64,000 nt of DNA from positions 4,619 to 68,618 of the forward strand of contig JAEYAU010000022.1 in the NCBI GenBank assembly GCA_023404705.1, in the 5' to 3' direction. Position numbers and translations under genes: made by a program. The notes beneath the pieces were generated by a model. That model saw only the letters and a program-made list of their open reading frames with translations, ran no database searches and had not been told where the DNA came from. Position 1 is the first letter of the stretch; each line of letters starts with the position of its first letter. Source of the DNA: Pseudomonadota bacterium (GTDB lineage: Bacteria > Pseudomonadota > Alphaproteobacteria > Rhizobiales > Xanthobacteraceae). Below, in pieces: positions 24,398 to 32,644 of this stretch.

Positions 24398-25426
24398 ATG
24401 AAACATTGGAAAGCAACTTCCGGCGCGCTTGCGCTGGCGCTCACTCTGGCCTTGGGGCAGGGCGATGCCGTGGCGCAGTCGAAACCGAAGGTGACGGTCG
24501 CGATCGGCGGCGCCGCGTGCCTGTGCTACCTGCCGACGGTCCTCGCCAAGCAACTCGGCGAATACGAGAAGGCCGGCGTCGAAGTCGAGATGGTGGACTT
24601 CAAGGGCGGTTCGCAGGCGCTGACCGCGGTGCTCGGCGGCAGCGCCGACGTCGTCTCGGGATATTTCGACCACACGGTCAACCTCGCGGCGAAGAACCAG
24701 ATCATGCAGTCGATCGTGGTCTACGACCGCTACCCGGGCTTCGCCCTCGTGGTGTCGCCGAAGCAGACCGGCACGATCAAGTCCGTGAAGGATCTCGCCG
24801 GCAAGGCCGTCGGCGTCAGCGCGCCGGGCTCCTCGACCGACTTCTTCCTCAAATATATCGCCAAGAAGAACGGCATGGATCCGACCTCCATCTCGGTCGT
24901 CGGCGTCGGCCTCGGCGCCACCGCGGTGGCCGCCATGGAGCAGGGCAAGGTCGATGCCGCCATCATGCTCGATCCGGCGCTCACGCTGCTGCAGGGCAAA
25001 TTCAAGGATCTGGTGATCCTGGCCGACACGCGCACGCAGAAGGACACACTCTCGGTGTTCGGCGGCGAGTATCCGGGCGGTGCGCTCTACACGCGCGCGG
25101 ACTGGATCGACTCGCATCCGAAGGAGGCGCAGGCGCTCACGAACGCGATCGTCGCCACGCTCAAGTGGATCCACTCGCACAAGGCCGAAGAGATCATGGC
25201 GAAGATGCCGGAGGAGCTGGTCGGCAAGGACAAGGAGCTCTATCTGGCCGCGCTCAAGAACACGATCCCGATGTATTCCGAGACCGGCCTGATGGATCCC
25301 AAGGGCGCGCAGGCCGTGCTCGCGGTGTTCAGCGAGTCCTCGCCGGCCGTCGCGCAGGCGAAGATCGACCTCTCCAAGACGTACACGAACAAGTTCGTCG
25401 AGCAGGCGAGCAAGCCCTCGAACTGA
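24398..25426 (+). CDS. nitrate/sulfonate/taurine-type ABC transporter, binding protein
   Basis: A 342-residue periplasmic protein of the NMT1/SsuA/TauA fold. Signal peptide residues 1-27 end VAQS. The mature region holds YLPTVLAKQLGEYEKAGVEVEMVDFKGGSQAL, the usual start of this family, and GKAVGVSAPGSSTDFFLKY (about 132-150) at the ligand cleft. A CGGGAGGACG ribosome binding site lies directly upstream. Third gene of the importer; ligand unknown. A hairpin follows the stop. Confidence 0.92.
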   Translation: MKHWKATSGALALALTLALGQGDAVAQSKPKVTVAIGGAACLCYLPTVLAKQLGEYEKAGVEVEMVDFKGGSQALTAVLGGSADVVSGYFDHTVNLAAKNQIMQSIVVYDRYPGFALVVSPKQTGTIKSVKDLAGKAVGVSAPGSSTDFFLKYIAKKNGMDPTSISVVGVGLGATAVAAMEQGKVDAAIMLDPALTLLQGKFKDLVILADTRTQKDTLSVFGGEYPGGALYTRADWIDSHPKEAQALTNAIVATLKWIHSHKAEEIMAKMPEELVGKDKELYLAALKNTIPMYSETGLMDPKGAQAVLAVFSESSPAVAQAKIDLSKTYTNKFVEQASKPSN

Positions 25427-25453
25427 CGGCGGTCTCTCCCGACAAATGCCGGC

Positions 25454-25484
25454 ACGGCCCCGCTCTGCGGGGCCGTTGTCGTTT
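25454..25484 (+). terminator. hairpin terminator after the ABC operon
   Basis: ACGGCCCCG / CGGGGCCGT stem with a short CTCTG loop, followed by TGTCGTTT. Confidence 0.65.
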
Positions 25485-25517
25485 GAACGCCCTGCCGGGC
25501 CGGAGCGACGAAGGCTC

Positions 25518-26333
25518 ATGGATGACCGCGTCGACATCGATGCCGTGATCGACAAGGCCTATGAGGTGTTCGGCCGCTACCGGCTGGGCGGACGGATCAT
25601 CGTATGCAGGTGTCCGTCCTGCGTCGCGCCGCAGGTCGAGCAGGCCCTGATCAAGACTCCCTTGCACGAGCTGACCGCGACCACACTCGCCGAATACACG
25701 GGCTCCGCCCACGAGTGGGACGGCAAGGTGGAGGACGACCTCAAATATTTTCTGCCGCGCTACTTCGAATTGATTGCGCTCGGCGAGGTGCCGAGCACGA
25801 CCGGAGTCGAGACGTGCCTGCGGCGCCTCTCCCACGCAAATTACCGGGCGACCTGGCCCGATGCCGAGGCGAAGGCAGTCGACGATGCGTTCGTCGCGCT
25901 GCTGCGGCTGGCGCTCGAAGTGCCGCCTCGCGACGATCACGATGAGCTGCCGACCTACGATTCGGACGCGGCCGAGGACCTGATCTGCATGGTGGCCTTC
26001 GCGCAGGGCGACGTCGGCATGATGCTGGCGGCGTGGGAGAAGGAGCGCACCCGCAATGCCGATCTGCATCTCGCCAACATCATCGGAAATGCCCGCTGGC
26101 CCCGCCTGCGCAACACCGCCTGGTACGAGCTGCGCGAGCCGCGCGTGACGGCGGAAGCCGAACGGGTCGTGAACTGGCTGCTGCACGAGGACCAGGCGGC
26201 TCGCCTGGAGCAGGCATGCCTTGCGGAGCAGGATCCGAAGATGGCCGAGCTCTTGTCCTTCGCGGAAGGCATGGTGTGGACGGAGATGGCCCGGCACGGA
26301 CGCAGCGATCATCCGGGTCGATCCAACCAGTAA
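25518..26333 (+). CDS. uncharacterised protein with an N-terminal cysteine cluster
   Basis: A 271-residue soluble protein I do not recognise. It begins with an acidic helix, then a cluster VCRCPSCVAP with Cys30, Cys32 and Cys35, which could bind a metal. The remainder is acidic and helical, rich in Glu, Asp, Ala and Trp, without signal peptide or membrane segment. Codon use looks like the neighbours, supporting a real gene. The ATG at 25518 is chosen because the upstream in-frame extension from 25446 lies inside the preceding terminator. It ends 71 bases before the pyridoxal kinase gene. Confidence 0.6.
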   Translation: MDDRVDIDAVIDKAYEVFGRYRLGGRIIVCRCPSCVAPQVEQALIKTPLHELTATTLAEYTGSAHEWDGKVEDDLKYFLPRYFELIALGEVPSTTGVETCLRRLSHANYRATWPDAEAKAVDDAFVALLRLALEVPPRDDHDELPTYDSDAAEDLICMVAFAQGDVGMMLAAWEKERTRNADLHLANIIGNARWPRLRNTAWYELREPRVTAEAERVVNWLLHEDQAARLEQACLAEQDPKMAELLSFAEGMVWTEMARHGRSDHPGRSNQ

Positions 26334-26404
26334 GTTGAATTCATTTGTCGGTCGCGATTGCGCGGGGTACGCGTAAGGCTCCACGAACCCGCGCGTGCAC
26401 TTCC

Positions 26405-27253
26405 GTGAACCTGCTCTCCATCCAGTCCCATGTCGCCTACGGCCATGTCGGCAATGCCGCGGCGGTGTTCCCGCTGCAGCGGCTCGGTGTCGAGGTGTGG
26501 CCGATCCATACCGTGCAGTTCTCCAATCACACGGGCTACGGCGCGTGGAAGGGGCGCGTGTTCGACGCGGGCATGATCGGCGAGGTCGTCGAAGGCATCG
26601 CGGAGCGTGGCGTGCTCGGCACCTGCGACGGCGTGATCTCGGGCTATATGGGCGCGGCCGAGATCGGCGAGGCGATCCTGGCCGCGGTCGCGCGCGTGCG
26701 CGCCGCCAATCGCAACGCGCGCTACTGCTGCGATCCGGTGATCGGCGATGTGGGCCGCGGCATCTTCGTGCGGCCGGGAATTCCGGAGTTCATGCGCGAT
26801 CGCGCCGTGCCGACGGCCGACGTGATCACGCCGAACCAGTTCGAGCTCGACTTCCTGTCCGGGCGCACCACGGCGACGCGCCAGGACGCGCTCTCCGCTA
26901 TTGCGGCGGTGCACGAGCTCGGGCCGCGCGCGATCCTGGTGACGTCATTGCACACCGACGAGACACCCGCTGACGCGATCGACCTCATCGCCTCGGACGA
27001 GGATGGCCGCTATCGCGTCCGCACGCCCAAGCTGCCGATCTCGGTGAATGGCGCCGGCGATGCGATAGCGGCGCTGTTCTTCGCGCACTATCTGGCGAGC
27101 GGCTCCGCCGCCGAAGCGCTCGCGCGGGCGGCGTCGTCCGTCTTCGGCCTGCTCAAGCGCACATCGGATGCCGGCTCGCGCGAGATCCTGCTGGTCGAGG
27201 CGCAGGACGAGTTCATCTCGCCGAGCCGCGAATTCCGTCCCGAGCCGATCTGA
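26405..27253 (+). CDS. pdxY: pyridoxal kinase
   Basis: A 282-residue ribokinase-superfamily enzyme that phosphorylates pyridoxal in the vitamin B6 salvage pathway. The N-terminal block NLLSIQSHVAYGHVGNAAAVFPLQ and the TGYGAWKG segment are diagnostic, as is the catalytic NGAGDAI motif (about 222-228). The GTG at 26405 puts the start at the canonical position; it has no strong ribosome binding site. A TTG at 26345 in the same frame would add an unrelated extension. It is 10 bases before the PhzF gene, so probably cotranscribed. Confidence 0.9.
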   Translation: MNLLSIQSHVAYGHVGNAAAVFPLQRLGVEVWPIHTVQFSNHTGYGAWKGRVFDAGMIGEVVEGIAERGVLGTCDGVISGYMGAAEIGEAILAAVARVRAANRNARYCCDPVIGDVGRGIFVRPGIPEFMRDRAVPTADVITPNQFELDFLSGRTTATRQDALSAIAAVHELGPRAILVTSLHTDETPADAIDLIASDEDGRYRVRTPKLPISVNGAGDAIAALFFAHYLASGSAAEALARAASSVFGLLKRTSDAGSREILLVEAQDEFISPSREFRPEPI

Positions 27254-27263
27254 GGAGCAATCC

Positions 27264-28160
27264 ATGAAACGCCGCTTCGTCACGCTCGATGTGTTCACGA
27301 ACAAGCGCTTCGTCGGCAACCCGCTTGCCGTGGTGCTCGATGCCGAAGGTCTCGACACGACCACGATGCAGACCATCGCGCGCGAGTTCAATCATCCCGA
27401 GACCGTATTCGTGTTGCCGCCGGCGGACGGGAAGCACCTCGCGAAGCTACGCATCTTCACGCCGGCCGCCGAGCTGCCTTTCGCGGGACATCCGACGGTC
27501 GGCACAGCGGTGCTGCTCGGTCGGCTCGACGGCGGCAAGACGGGGTCCTTCATCGTCGAGGAGGGCGTCGGTCCCGTGACGTGTGTCGTCGAAGAGATGA
27601 CCGCGGATGGCGGGCGCGCGCGCTTCGACCTGCCCAAGCTTCCGGCACCCACGGAGGGCGCACCCGATGCCGCCGCGGCCGCTGCGGGTCTCGGGCTCGC
27701 ACCTGCCGAGATCGGCTTCGATGGCATCGCGCCGTCCGCGTGGTCGGCGGGACTTGCCTTCAACTTCGTTCCGGTCGCGGGCCTCGAACCGATCGGCCGC
27801 TGCCGCCCACAGCCCGGGCGCTTCGACGATGCCTTCGGCAAGGCGGGTCCCGCCAAGGCCTATGTGTTCTGCCGCGAGACCGCCGAGAAGGGTCACGACT
27901 TCCATGCGCGCATGTTCGCGCCCGCCATGGGCATCACGGAGGACCCGGCCACCGGATCGGCGGCCGCGGCCTTCGGAGGGCTCATCGTCGCGCAGGGGAA
28001 ATCTGGCGACGGCGAGCATCGCATCCGCATCGAGCAGGGCTACGAGATGGGCCGGCCGAGCCTGATCGAGCTGACGCTCGACGTGCGCGGCGGCAAGCTG
28101 GCGGCAGCCGCGATCGGCGGCGGCGCCGTGGTCGCGACCGAAGGCACGATCGAGGCTTGA
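27264..28160 (+). CDS. PhzF-family isomerase/epimerase
   Basis: A 298-residue protein of the PhzF/diaminopimelate-epimerase-like fold. Conserved elements are VFTNKRFVGNPLAVV (residues 10-24), the catalytic glutamate in EFNHPETVFV (about 39-48), the ELPFAGHPTVG motif (about 71-81) and EDPATGSAAAAFGG near the C-terminal third. Members isomerise or cyclise small metabolites; no phenazine cluster is present, so the substrate is unknown. GAGGAGCAA precedes the ATG. Confidence 0.88.
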   Translation: MKRRFVTLDVFTNKRFVGNPLAVVLDAEGLDTTTMQTIAREFNHPETVFVLPPADGKHLAKLRIFTPAAELPFAGHPTVGTAVLLGRLDGGKTGSFIVEEGVGPVTCVVEEMTADGGRARFDLPKLPAPTEGAPDAAAAAAGLGLAPAEIGFDGIAPSAWSAGLAFNFVPVAGLEPIGRCRPQPGRFDDAFGKAGPAKAYVFCRETAEKGHDFHARMFAPAMGITEDPATGSAAAAFGGLIVAQGKSGDGEHRIRIEQGYEMGRPSLIELTLDVRGGKLAAAAIGGGAVVATEGTIEA

Positions 28161-28191
28161 CCGGCGTGTAGCTGTTGCGCCACTTGGCCGG

Positions 28192-28893
28192 ATGACCGAG
28201 CTCTCCATCATCCGCCTCGCACGTCTGTCGCTCACCTTTGTGCCCAAAGCCTGGGCCTTCGCGCATGAGCGACGGTCCGAGATCGACGCCTACTTCGCGG
28301 GGCTGCAGGAGAAGAAGCCGAAGCTCTACAACGGCCGCGTGCTGCTCTTGCGCGACGCGACGCTCTCCGACGACGTGCTGCGCGGCGCATGCTTCGAGAC
28401 CGACTATGCGAGCTTCCTGGCCTGGCGCGACTGGGGCTTTCCGGACCCGATGGTCCGCAACTGCTTCGCCATGGGCGCGCTCCGCACCGCGGACGGCGCC
28501 TTCCTGCTCGGCGTGATGGGACCACACACGGCCAATGCGGGCCGCACCTACTTTCCGGCCGGCACGCCGGACCCCAACGACGTGCGTGCCGACGGCACGG
28601 TGGATCTGGAGGGCAGCGTCGTCCGCGAGCTCGGCGAAGAGACCGGTCTTTCGCCGCGTGACTACAGCATGGAGCCTGGCTGGACTCTGGTGCCGGCCGG
28701 GCCGCGTTACGCGCTGTTCAAGGTGCTGCAAGCTCAGGAGTCCGCCGAGGTGCTGCAGCGCCGGGTGCTCGATTATCTCGCCGCAGAGGACGAGCCGGAG
28801 CTCGCGGACGTGCATCTCGTGCGCAGCCCCGCGGATCTCAATTCCGAGATCCCGCCCTTCGCTGAAGCCTTCATCCGGCACATGTGGCGATGA
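28192..28893 (+). CDS. Nudix-domain hydrolase-like protein
   Basis: A 233-residue protein with the core Nudix box RELGEETGL near residues 146-154. The upstream glycine and first glutamate of the full motif are not at their usual spacing, so activity may be altered. The N-terminal 90 residues are family-specific and the C-terminal part ends with an acidic segment. Nudix enzymes cleave nucleoside diphosphates linked to other groups. It lies between the PhzF and PPK2 genes with short gaps; a PPK2 neighbour is compatible with nucleotide metabolism. Confidence 0.75.
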   Translation: MTELSIIRLARLSLTFVPKAWAFAHERRSEIDAYFAGLQEKKPKLYNGRVLLLRDATLSDDVLRGACFETDYASFLAWRDWGFPDPMVRNCFAMGALRTADGAFLLGVMGPHTANAGRTYFPAGTPDPNDVRADGTVDLEGSVVRELGEETGLSPRDYSMEPGWTLVPAGPRYALFKVLQAQESAEVLQRRVLDYLAAEDEPELADVHLVRSPADLNSEIPPFAEAFIRHMWR

Positions 28894-28931
28894 GGCTTGC
28901 CAAGTGGCGCGCCGCAGCGTGAACTGTCGCG

Positions 28932-29828
28932 ATGAAACTTTCCGACGAGCTCTACCGCTTCCGCGTCACCGACGGCCGTGACTTCCGGCTCGCCGACCAT
29001 GACTGCGCCGAGACTCTCGGCCTCGACAAGGACACGGCCAAGGACCGGCTGAAGGAGGGCGTCGAGCGGCTCTCCGAGCTGCAGGAGCTGCTCTACGCCC
29101 AGGACCGCTGGTCTGTGCTGGCAATCTTTCAGGCGATGGATGCGGCCGGCAAGGACAGCGCGATCGAGCACGTGATGTCGGGCGTCAATCCGCAGGGCTG
29201 CCAAGTCTATTCCTTCAAGGCGCCGAGCGCCCAGGAGCTCGACCACGACTTCATGTGGCGTACCAGCCAGTGCCTGCCGGAGCGCGGCCGCATCGGCATC
29301 TTCAATCGCTCCTATTACGAGGAAGTGCTCGTGGTGCGCGTTCGTCCCGAGTATCTGAAGAAGCAGCGGCTGCCGCAGGAGCTGGTCAGCGACAGGATCT
29401 GGGATGAGCGCTTCGAGGACATCCGCAACTTCGAGCGCTATCTCGCGCGCAACGGCACGATCGTTCTGAAGTTCTTCCTGCACGTCTCGAAGGAGGAGCA
29501 GCGCCAGCGCTTCCTGGCGCGGCTGGAGGAGCCGGGCAAGCGCTGGAAGTTCTCGCTGCAGGACGTCGAGGAGCGCAAGCTCTGGGACCGCTACATGGCG
29601 GCCTACCAGGACATGATCGCGAAGACCGCGGCGCCGCACGCGCCCTGGTGGGTGATCCCGGCCGACAAGAAGTGGTTCGCGCGCCTCGTGGTCGCGGGGG
29701 CGCTGGTCGACGCGATGCAGCAGCGGGATCTGCATTTCCCGAAGGTGCAGGGCGCCGCGCTCAAGGAGCTCGAGAAGGCGCGCAAGGCACTCGAGGCCGA
29801 GGCGCCGAAGAAGCGGAAGCGCACGTAG
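28932..29828 (+). CDS. ppk2: polyphosphate kinase 2 family protein
   Basis: A 298-residue single-domain PPK2 kinase that transfers phosphate between polyphosphate and nucleotides. Walker A QAMDAAGKDS (about 67-76), the Walker B-like block RIGIFNRSYYEEVLVVRV (about 119-136) and the lid region with RKLWDRYMAAYQDM are present. Length is that of the class I single-domain enzymes. The C-terminal tail is Lys/Arg-rich (KKRKRT). The stop codon TAG is the TAG of the CGTAGGGTGTGC terminus of a repeat element, so the native 3' end may have been changed by insertion. Confidence 0.93.
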   Translation: MKLSDELYRFRVTDGRDFRLADHDCAETLGLDKDTAKDRLKEGVERLSELQELLYAQDRWSVLAIFQAMDAAGKDSAIEHVMSGVNPQGCQVYSFKAPSAQELDHDFMWRTSQCLPERGRIGIFNRSYYEEVLVVRVRPEYLKKQRLPQELVSDRIWDERFEDIRNFERYLARNGTIVLKFFLHVSKEEQRQRFLARLEEPGKRWKFSLQDVEERKLWDRYMAAYQDMIAKTAAPHAPWWVIPADKKWFARLVVAGALVDAMQQRDLHFPKVQGAALKELEKARKALEAEAPKKRKRT

Positions 29829-29975
29829 GGTGTGCTCGGCGTGCCGGCGAGTTCGCGGTGTGCTCATGCGTCGATCAGCGGAGCGCACGCGTGCTGCGCC
29901 GCCGCCCGCGTGCGCTCGCCGCGATCAGACTCGGTGCTTGCATCTCGGCGCTTCGGCGCGTCGAGCACACCCTAC
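29824..29975. repeat. CGTAGGGTGTGC inverted-repeat element, copy 2
   Basis: Termini CGTAGGGTGTGCTCG (29824-29838) and CGAGCACACCCTAC (29962-29975). The interior aligns with the copy at 13049-13201 (GTGTGCTCATGCG, GAGCGCACGCGTGCTG, CGCGTGCGCTCG). The left terminus supplies the PPK2 stop codon. Confidence 0.75.
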
Positions 29976-29997
29976 AGCGCGTAAGCATTAGTTGCGT

Positions 29998-30330
29998 TCA
30001 GCGATACCCGTGTCGCGCCTTGAGGGCGGCGAGCTGGCGCGTCGCGTCGGCCTCGCGGCCGGCCGCGCAGGCGGCCTTCACGGGCTCGAGCTCGGCCGTG
30101 ATCCGGGCATGGACGCTCTTGTTGAGATTGCCCGAGCCGACGTCGTTCTCGATCACGCCCTGGAAGTCGCCGATCGGGCCGGCGCAGCGGCTCGGGCCCG
30201 GAATGTGGAAGTTCACGCCGCCCGCGATCACGCCCACGCTCGTGTTGCCGTCGGGCGACTGGGTCGACGTCATCGTGCAGCCCGCGAGCAGGGCCATGAG
30301 CATTGCGAAGGCGAGCGAGGGGTTCGGCAT
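29998..30330 (-). CDS. small predicted lipoprotein
   Basis: A 110-residue protein with a lipoprotein signal: hydrophobic residues 6-15 and lipobox LLAGC with Cys18, so the mature protein is probably lipid-anchored in the envelope. The mature part contains a glycine-rich segment and PSRCAGPIGDFQGVIENDVGSGNLNKSV. I do not recognise the family. It is transcribed away from the leuA leader promoter, with the start about 20 bases from it. Confidence 0.65.
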   Translation of the reverse strand: MPNPSLAFAMLMALLAGCTMTSTQSPDGNTSVGVIAGGVNFHIPGPSRCAGPIGDFQGVIENDVGSGNLNKSVHARITAELEPVKAACAAGREADATRQLAALKARHGYR

Positions 30331-30351
30331 GGGCGTTCCCCGTCAAACGGC

Positions 30352-30381
30352 TTGCGGGCCTCCCGGCACTTCCGGTACAAG
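30352..30381 (+). promoter_or_regulatory. candidate promoter of the leuA leader transcript
   Basis: TTGCGG (30352-30357) and TACAAG (30376-30381) with 18-base spacing, about 75 bases before the leader-peptide start. Confidence 0.45.
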
Positions 30382-30460
30382 GGTCGGGTTCCGGGGTCGC
30401 CGCGGTTTACCCGCTGTTTACCATTCTCCGCGACCTTGGGAACCGATGACGAGGGTCAGC

Positions 30461-30565
30461 ATGTCGTTTGGCGGTGATATCCGCACGACCGTCCGGGGAG
30501 CCGCCCAGGCTCGGCCCGGTGCTGCCCTCATTCTTGGCGGTCTCCTTCTCCTTATCAGCCCCTGA
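30461..30565 (+). CDS. leuL: leuA leader peptide
   Basis: A 34-residue peptide starting MSFGGD and ending ALILGGLLLLISP, with six leucine and two isoleucine codons in its last thirteen. A GAGGGT ribosome binding site lies upstream of the ATG at 30461. The stop codon falls inside a stem that can pair in two alternative ways (see the next entry). This is the standard design for leucine-dependent attenuation of leuA. Confidence 0.8.
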   Translation: MSFGGDIRTTVRGAAQARPGAALILGGLLLLISP

Positions 30566-30660
30566 GGGCCGGCTGGGCGTTTGCGCCTGGGCACTCAGGG
30601 GGACCGAGACACCAGGACCCCAAGAGCGCCCTTACGTGGCGCACGACGAGCGCCCCTGAG
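30559..30660 (+). promoter_or_regulatory. leuA attenuator with mutually exclusive stems
   Basis: CTCAGGGG (30594-30601) can pair either with CCCCTGAG at 30559-30566, which overlaps the leader stop codon, or with an identical CCCCTGAG at 30653-30660, just before the leuA ribosome binding site. Ribosome position on the leader would decide which stem forms. No T-run follows the downstream stem, so control may act on translation or on Rho-type termination rather than on intrinsic termination. Confidence 0.75.
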
Positions 30661-30686
30661 GCGCATATCGAGAAGGATCATTTCCC

Positions 30687-32270
30687 ATGAGCACGCAGGG
30701 TTCCGAGAAGGACCGCGTCGTCATCTTCGACACCACCTTGCGCGACGGCGAGCAGTCGCCCGGCGCCACCATGACCCATGAGGAGAAGCTCGAGGTCGCC
30801 GAGCTGCTCGACGACATGGGCGTGGACATCATCGAGGCCGGCTTCCCGATCGCGTCGGAAGGCGACTTCCAGGCCGTGCACGAGATCGCCAAGCGCACCA
30901 AGAAGGCGGTGATCTGCGGCCTCTCGCGCGCGGGGCAGAAGGACATCGACCGCTGCGCCGAGGCGATCAAGCCGGCCAAGCGCGGGCGCATTCACACCTT
31001 CATCTCGACCTCGCCGGTCCACATCAAGTGGAAGCTGCAGATGGAGCCCGAGCAGGTCTACGAGATGGTCGTCGCCTCGGTGACGCGTGCGCGCAACTAC
31101 ACGGACGACGTCGAGTGGTCGTGCGAGGACGGAACGCGCACGGAGCACGACTTCCTCTGCCGCTGCGTCGAGGCCGCGATCAAGGCGGGCGCCACGACGA
31201 TCAACATCCCGGACACGGTCGGCTACACGGTGCCGGAGGAATATGCGGCGCTGTTCCGCATGGTGCGCGATCGCGTGCCGAATTCCGACAAGGCGCGCTT
31301 CTCGGTGCATTGCCACGACGATCTCGGCATGGCGGTCGCCAATTCGCTCGCCGGCGTGATGGGCGGTGCGCGGCAGATCGAATGCACCATCAACGGCATC
31401 GGCGAGCGCGCGGGCAATGCCTCGCTCGAGGAGGTCGTGATGGCGATGCGCGTGCGCAACGACGTGCTGCCCTACTGGACCGGCGTCGACGCGACGATGC
31501 TGACGCGCGCCTCGAAGCTGGTGTCGGCCTGTACGTCGTTCCCGGTGCAGTACAACAAGGCGATCGTCGGCCGGAACGCGTTCGCGCACGAGTCCGGCAT
31601 CCACCAGGACGGCATGCTCAAGCACACCCAGACCTACGAGATCATGACGCCCGAGAGCGTGGGCGTGAAGCAGACCTCGCTGGTGATGGGCAAGCACTCG
31701 GGCCGCCACGCCTTCGTGCACAAGCTGGAGGAGCTCGGCTACAAGCTCGCCGGCAACCAGCTGGAAGACGCCTTCGTGCGCTTCAAGGCGCTCGCCGACC
31801 GCAAGAAGCACGTCTACGACGAGGACATCGAGGCATTGGTCGACGAGGAGATCGCGACCGCGCAGGACCGCATGAAGCTGGTCTCCCTCACCGTGATCGC
31901 CGGCACCATGGGCCCGCAGTCGGCGACGCTCACCCTCGACATCGAGGGCAAGCACCAGACCGTGCAGGCGACCGGCAACGGCCCGGTAGACGCGACCTTC
32001 AACGCCATCAAGGCGCTGGTGCCGAACGAGACCACGCTCGAGCTCTATCAGGTGCACGCCGTGACCGAGGGCACGGACGCGCAGGCCGAGGTCTCGGTGC
32101 GCCTCGCCGAGGCCGGCAAGTCCGTCACCGCCAAGGGCGCCGATCCGGACACGCTCGTTGCTTCCGCCAAGGCCTATCTGGGCGCGCTCAACAAGCTCAT
32201 GGTGAAGCGCCTGAAGGGCAAGCCCGAGGCCATGGTGCCGCCCGAGAAGCCCGCGCTGCGCGGGATCTGA
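30687..32270 (+). CDS. leuA: 2-isopropylmalate synthase
   Basis: A 527-residue enzyme that condenses acetyl-CoA with 2-ketoisovalerate, the committed step to leucine. The catalytic TIM barrel (residues 1-300) contains DTTLRDGEQSPGAT (about 12-25), the metal-binding HCHDDLGMAV and GIGERAGNASLEEVV. The C-terminal regulatory domain (about 395-515), with TLTLDIEGKHQTVQATGNGPVDA-type sequence, binds leucine for feedback inhibition. GAGAAGGATCA precedes the ATG. Preceded by its leader attenuator and followed by a hairpin. Confidence 0.97.
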   Translation: MSTQGSEKDRVVIFDTTLRDGEQSPGATMTHEEKLEVAELLDDMGVDIIEAGFPIASEGDFQAVHEIAKRTKKAVICGLSRAGQKDIDRCAEAIKPAKRGRIHTFISTSPVHIKWKLQMEPEQVYEMVVASVTRARNYTDDVEWSCEDGTRTEHDFLCRCVEAAIKAGATTINIPDTVGYTVPEEYAALFRMVRDRVPNSDKARFSVHCHDDLGMAVANSLAGVMGGARQIECTINGIGERAGNASLEEVVMAMRVRNDVLPYWTGVDATMLTRASKLVSACTSFPVQYNKAIVGRNAFAHESGIHQDGMLKHTQTYEIMTPESVGVKQTSLVMGKHSGRHAFVHKLEELGYKLAGNQLEDAFVRFKALADRKKHVYDEDIEALVDEEIATAQDRMKLVSLTVIAGTMGPQSATLTLDIEGKHQTVQATGNGPVDATFNAIKALVPNETTLELYQVHAVTEGTDAQAEVSVRLAEAGKSVTAKGADPDTLVASAKAYLGALNKLMVKRLKGKPEAMVPPEKPALRGI

Positions 32271-32276
32271 TAGGAT

Positions 32277-32305
32277 CGGCCGGGGCCTTCGGGTCCCGGC
32301 CGTTT
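32277..32305 (+). terminator. hairpin after leuA
   Basis: CGGCCGGG / CCCGGCCG stem (32277-32284 with 32295-32302) followed by a short T-rich tail. Confidence 0.55.
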
Positions 32306-32325
32306 CACTTCTGGGGGGTCTCGTG

Positions 32326-32556
32326 ATGCGCTCGGCTCTGATCGCGCTTGCCCTGCTGGTCGTGCCGCTGTCGACGCCTGCCGCCGCCGGCCCTTTGACC
32401 AGCACCGAATGGTCCGCCCGCAAATGCAGCATGGAATGGGACCCGGTTTGCGCCCGCATGCGCGATGGGCGGCTGCAAACCGTGACCAACAGCTGCCAGG
32501 CCAAAGGGCACAAGGCGCGCATCCTTTACAGCGGTCGCTGTCGCGGCGGGCGCTAG
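32326..32556 (+). CDS. secreted single Kazal-type domain protein
   Basis: A 76-residue exported protein: signal peptide residues 1-21 (ending AAA), then one cysteine domain with the spacing CSMEWDPVC ... NSCQAKG ... GRC. The PVC and NxC landmarks match bacterial Kazal-like serine protease inhibitor domains, although the sequence is short and the inhibitory loop is not conserved enough to name a target. It lies in tandem with a two-domain relative 88 bases downstream. An in-frame GTG immediately upstream (32323) is an alternative start. Confidence 0.65.
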   Translation: MRSALIALALLVVPLSTPAAAGPLTSTEWSARKCSMEWDPVCARMRDGRLQTVTNSCQAKGHKARILYSGRCRGGR

Positions 32557-32644
32557 CGGTCATGCCGTAGCCCGGATTGGGTGCGACCATCCTCCGATGG
32601 ACCCGCGCACTGCGTCCCACGCGGGTCACAAGCCGAGGGAGGAT

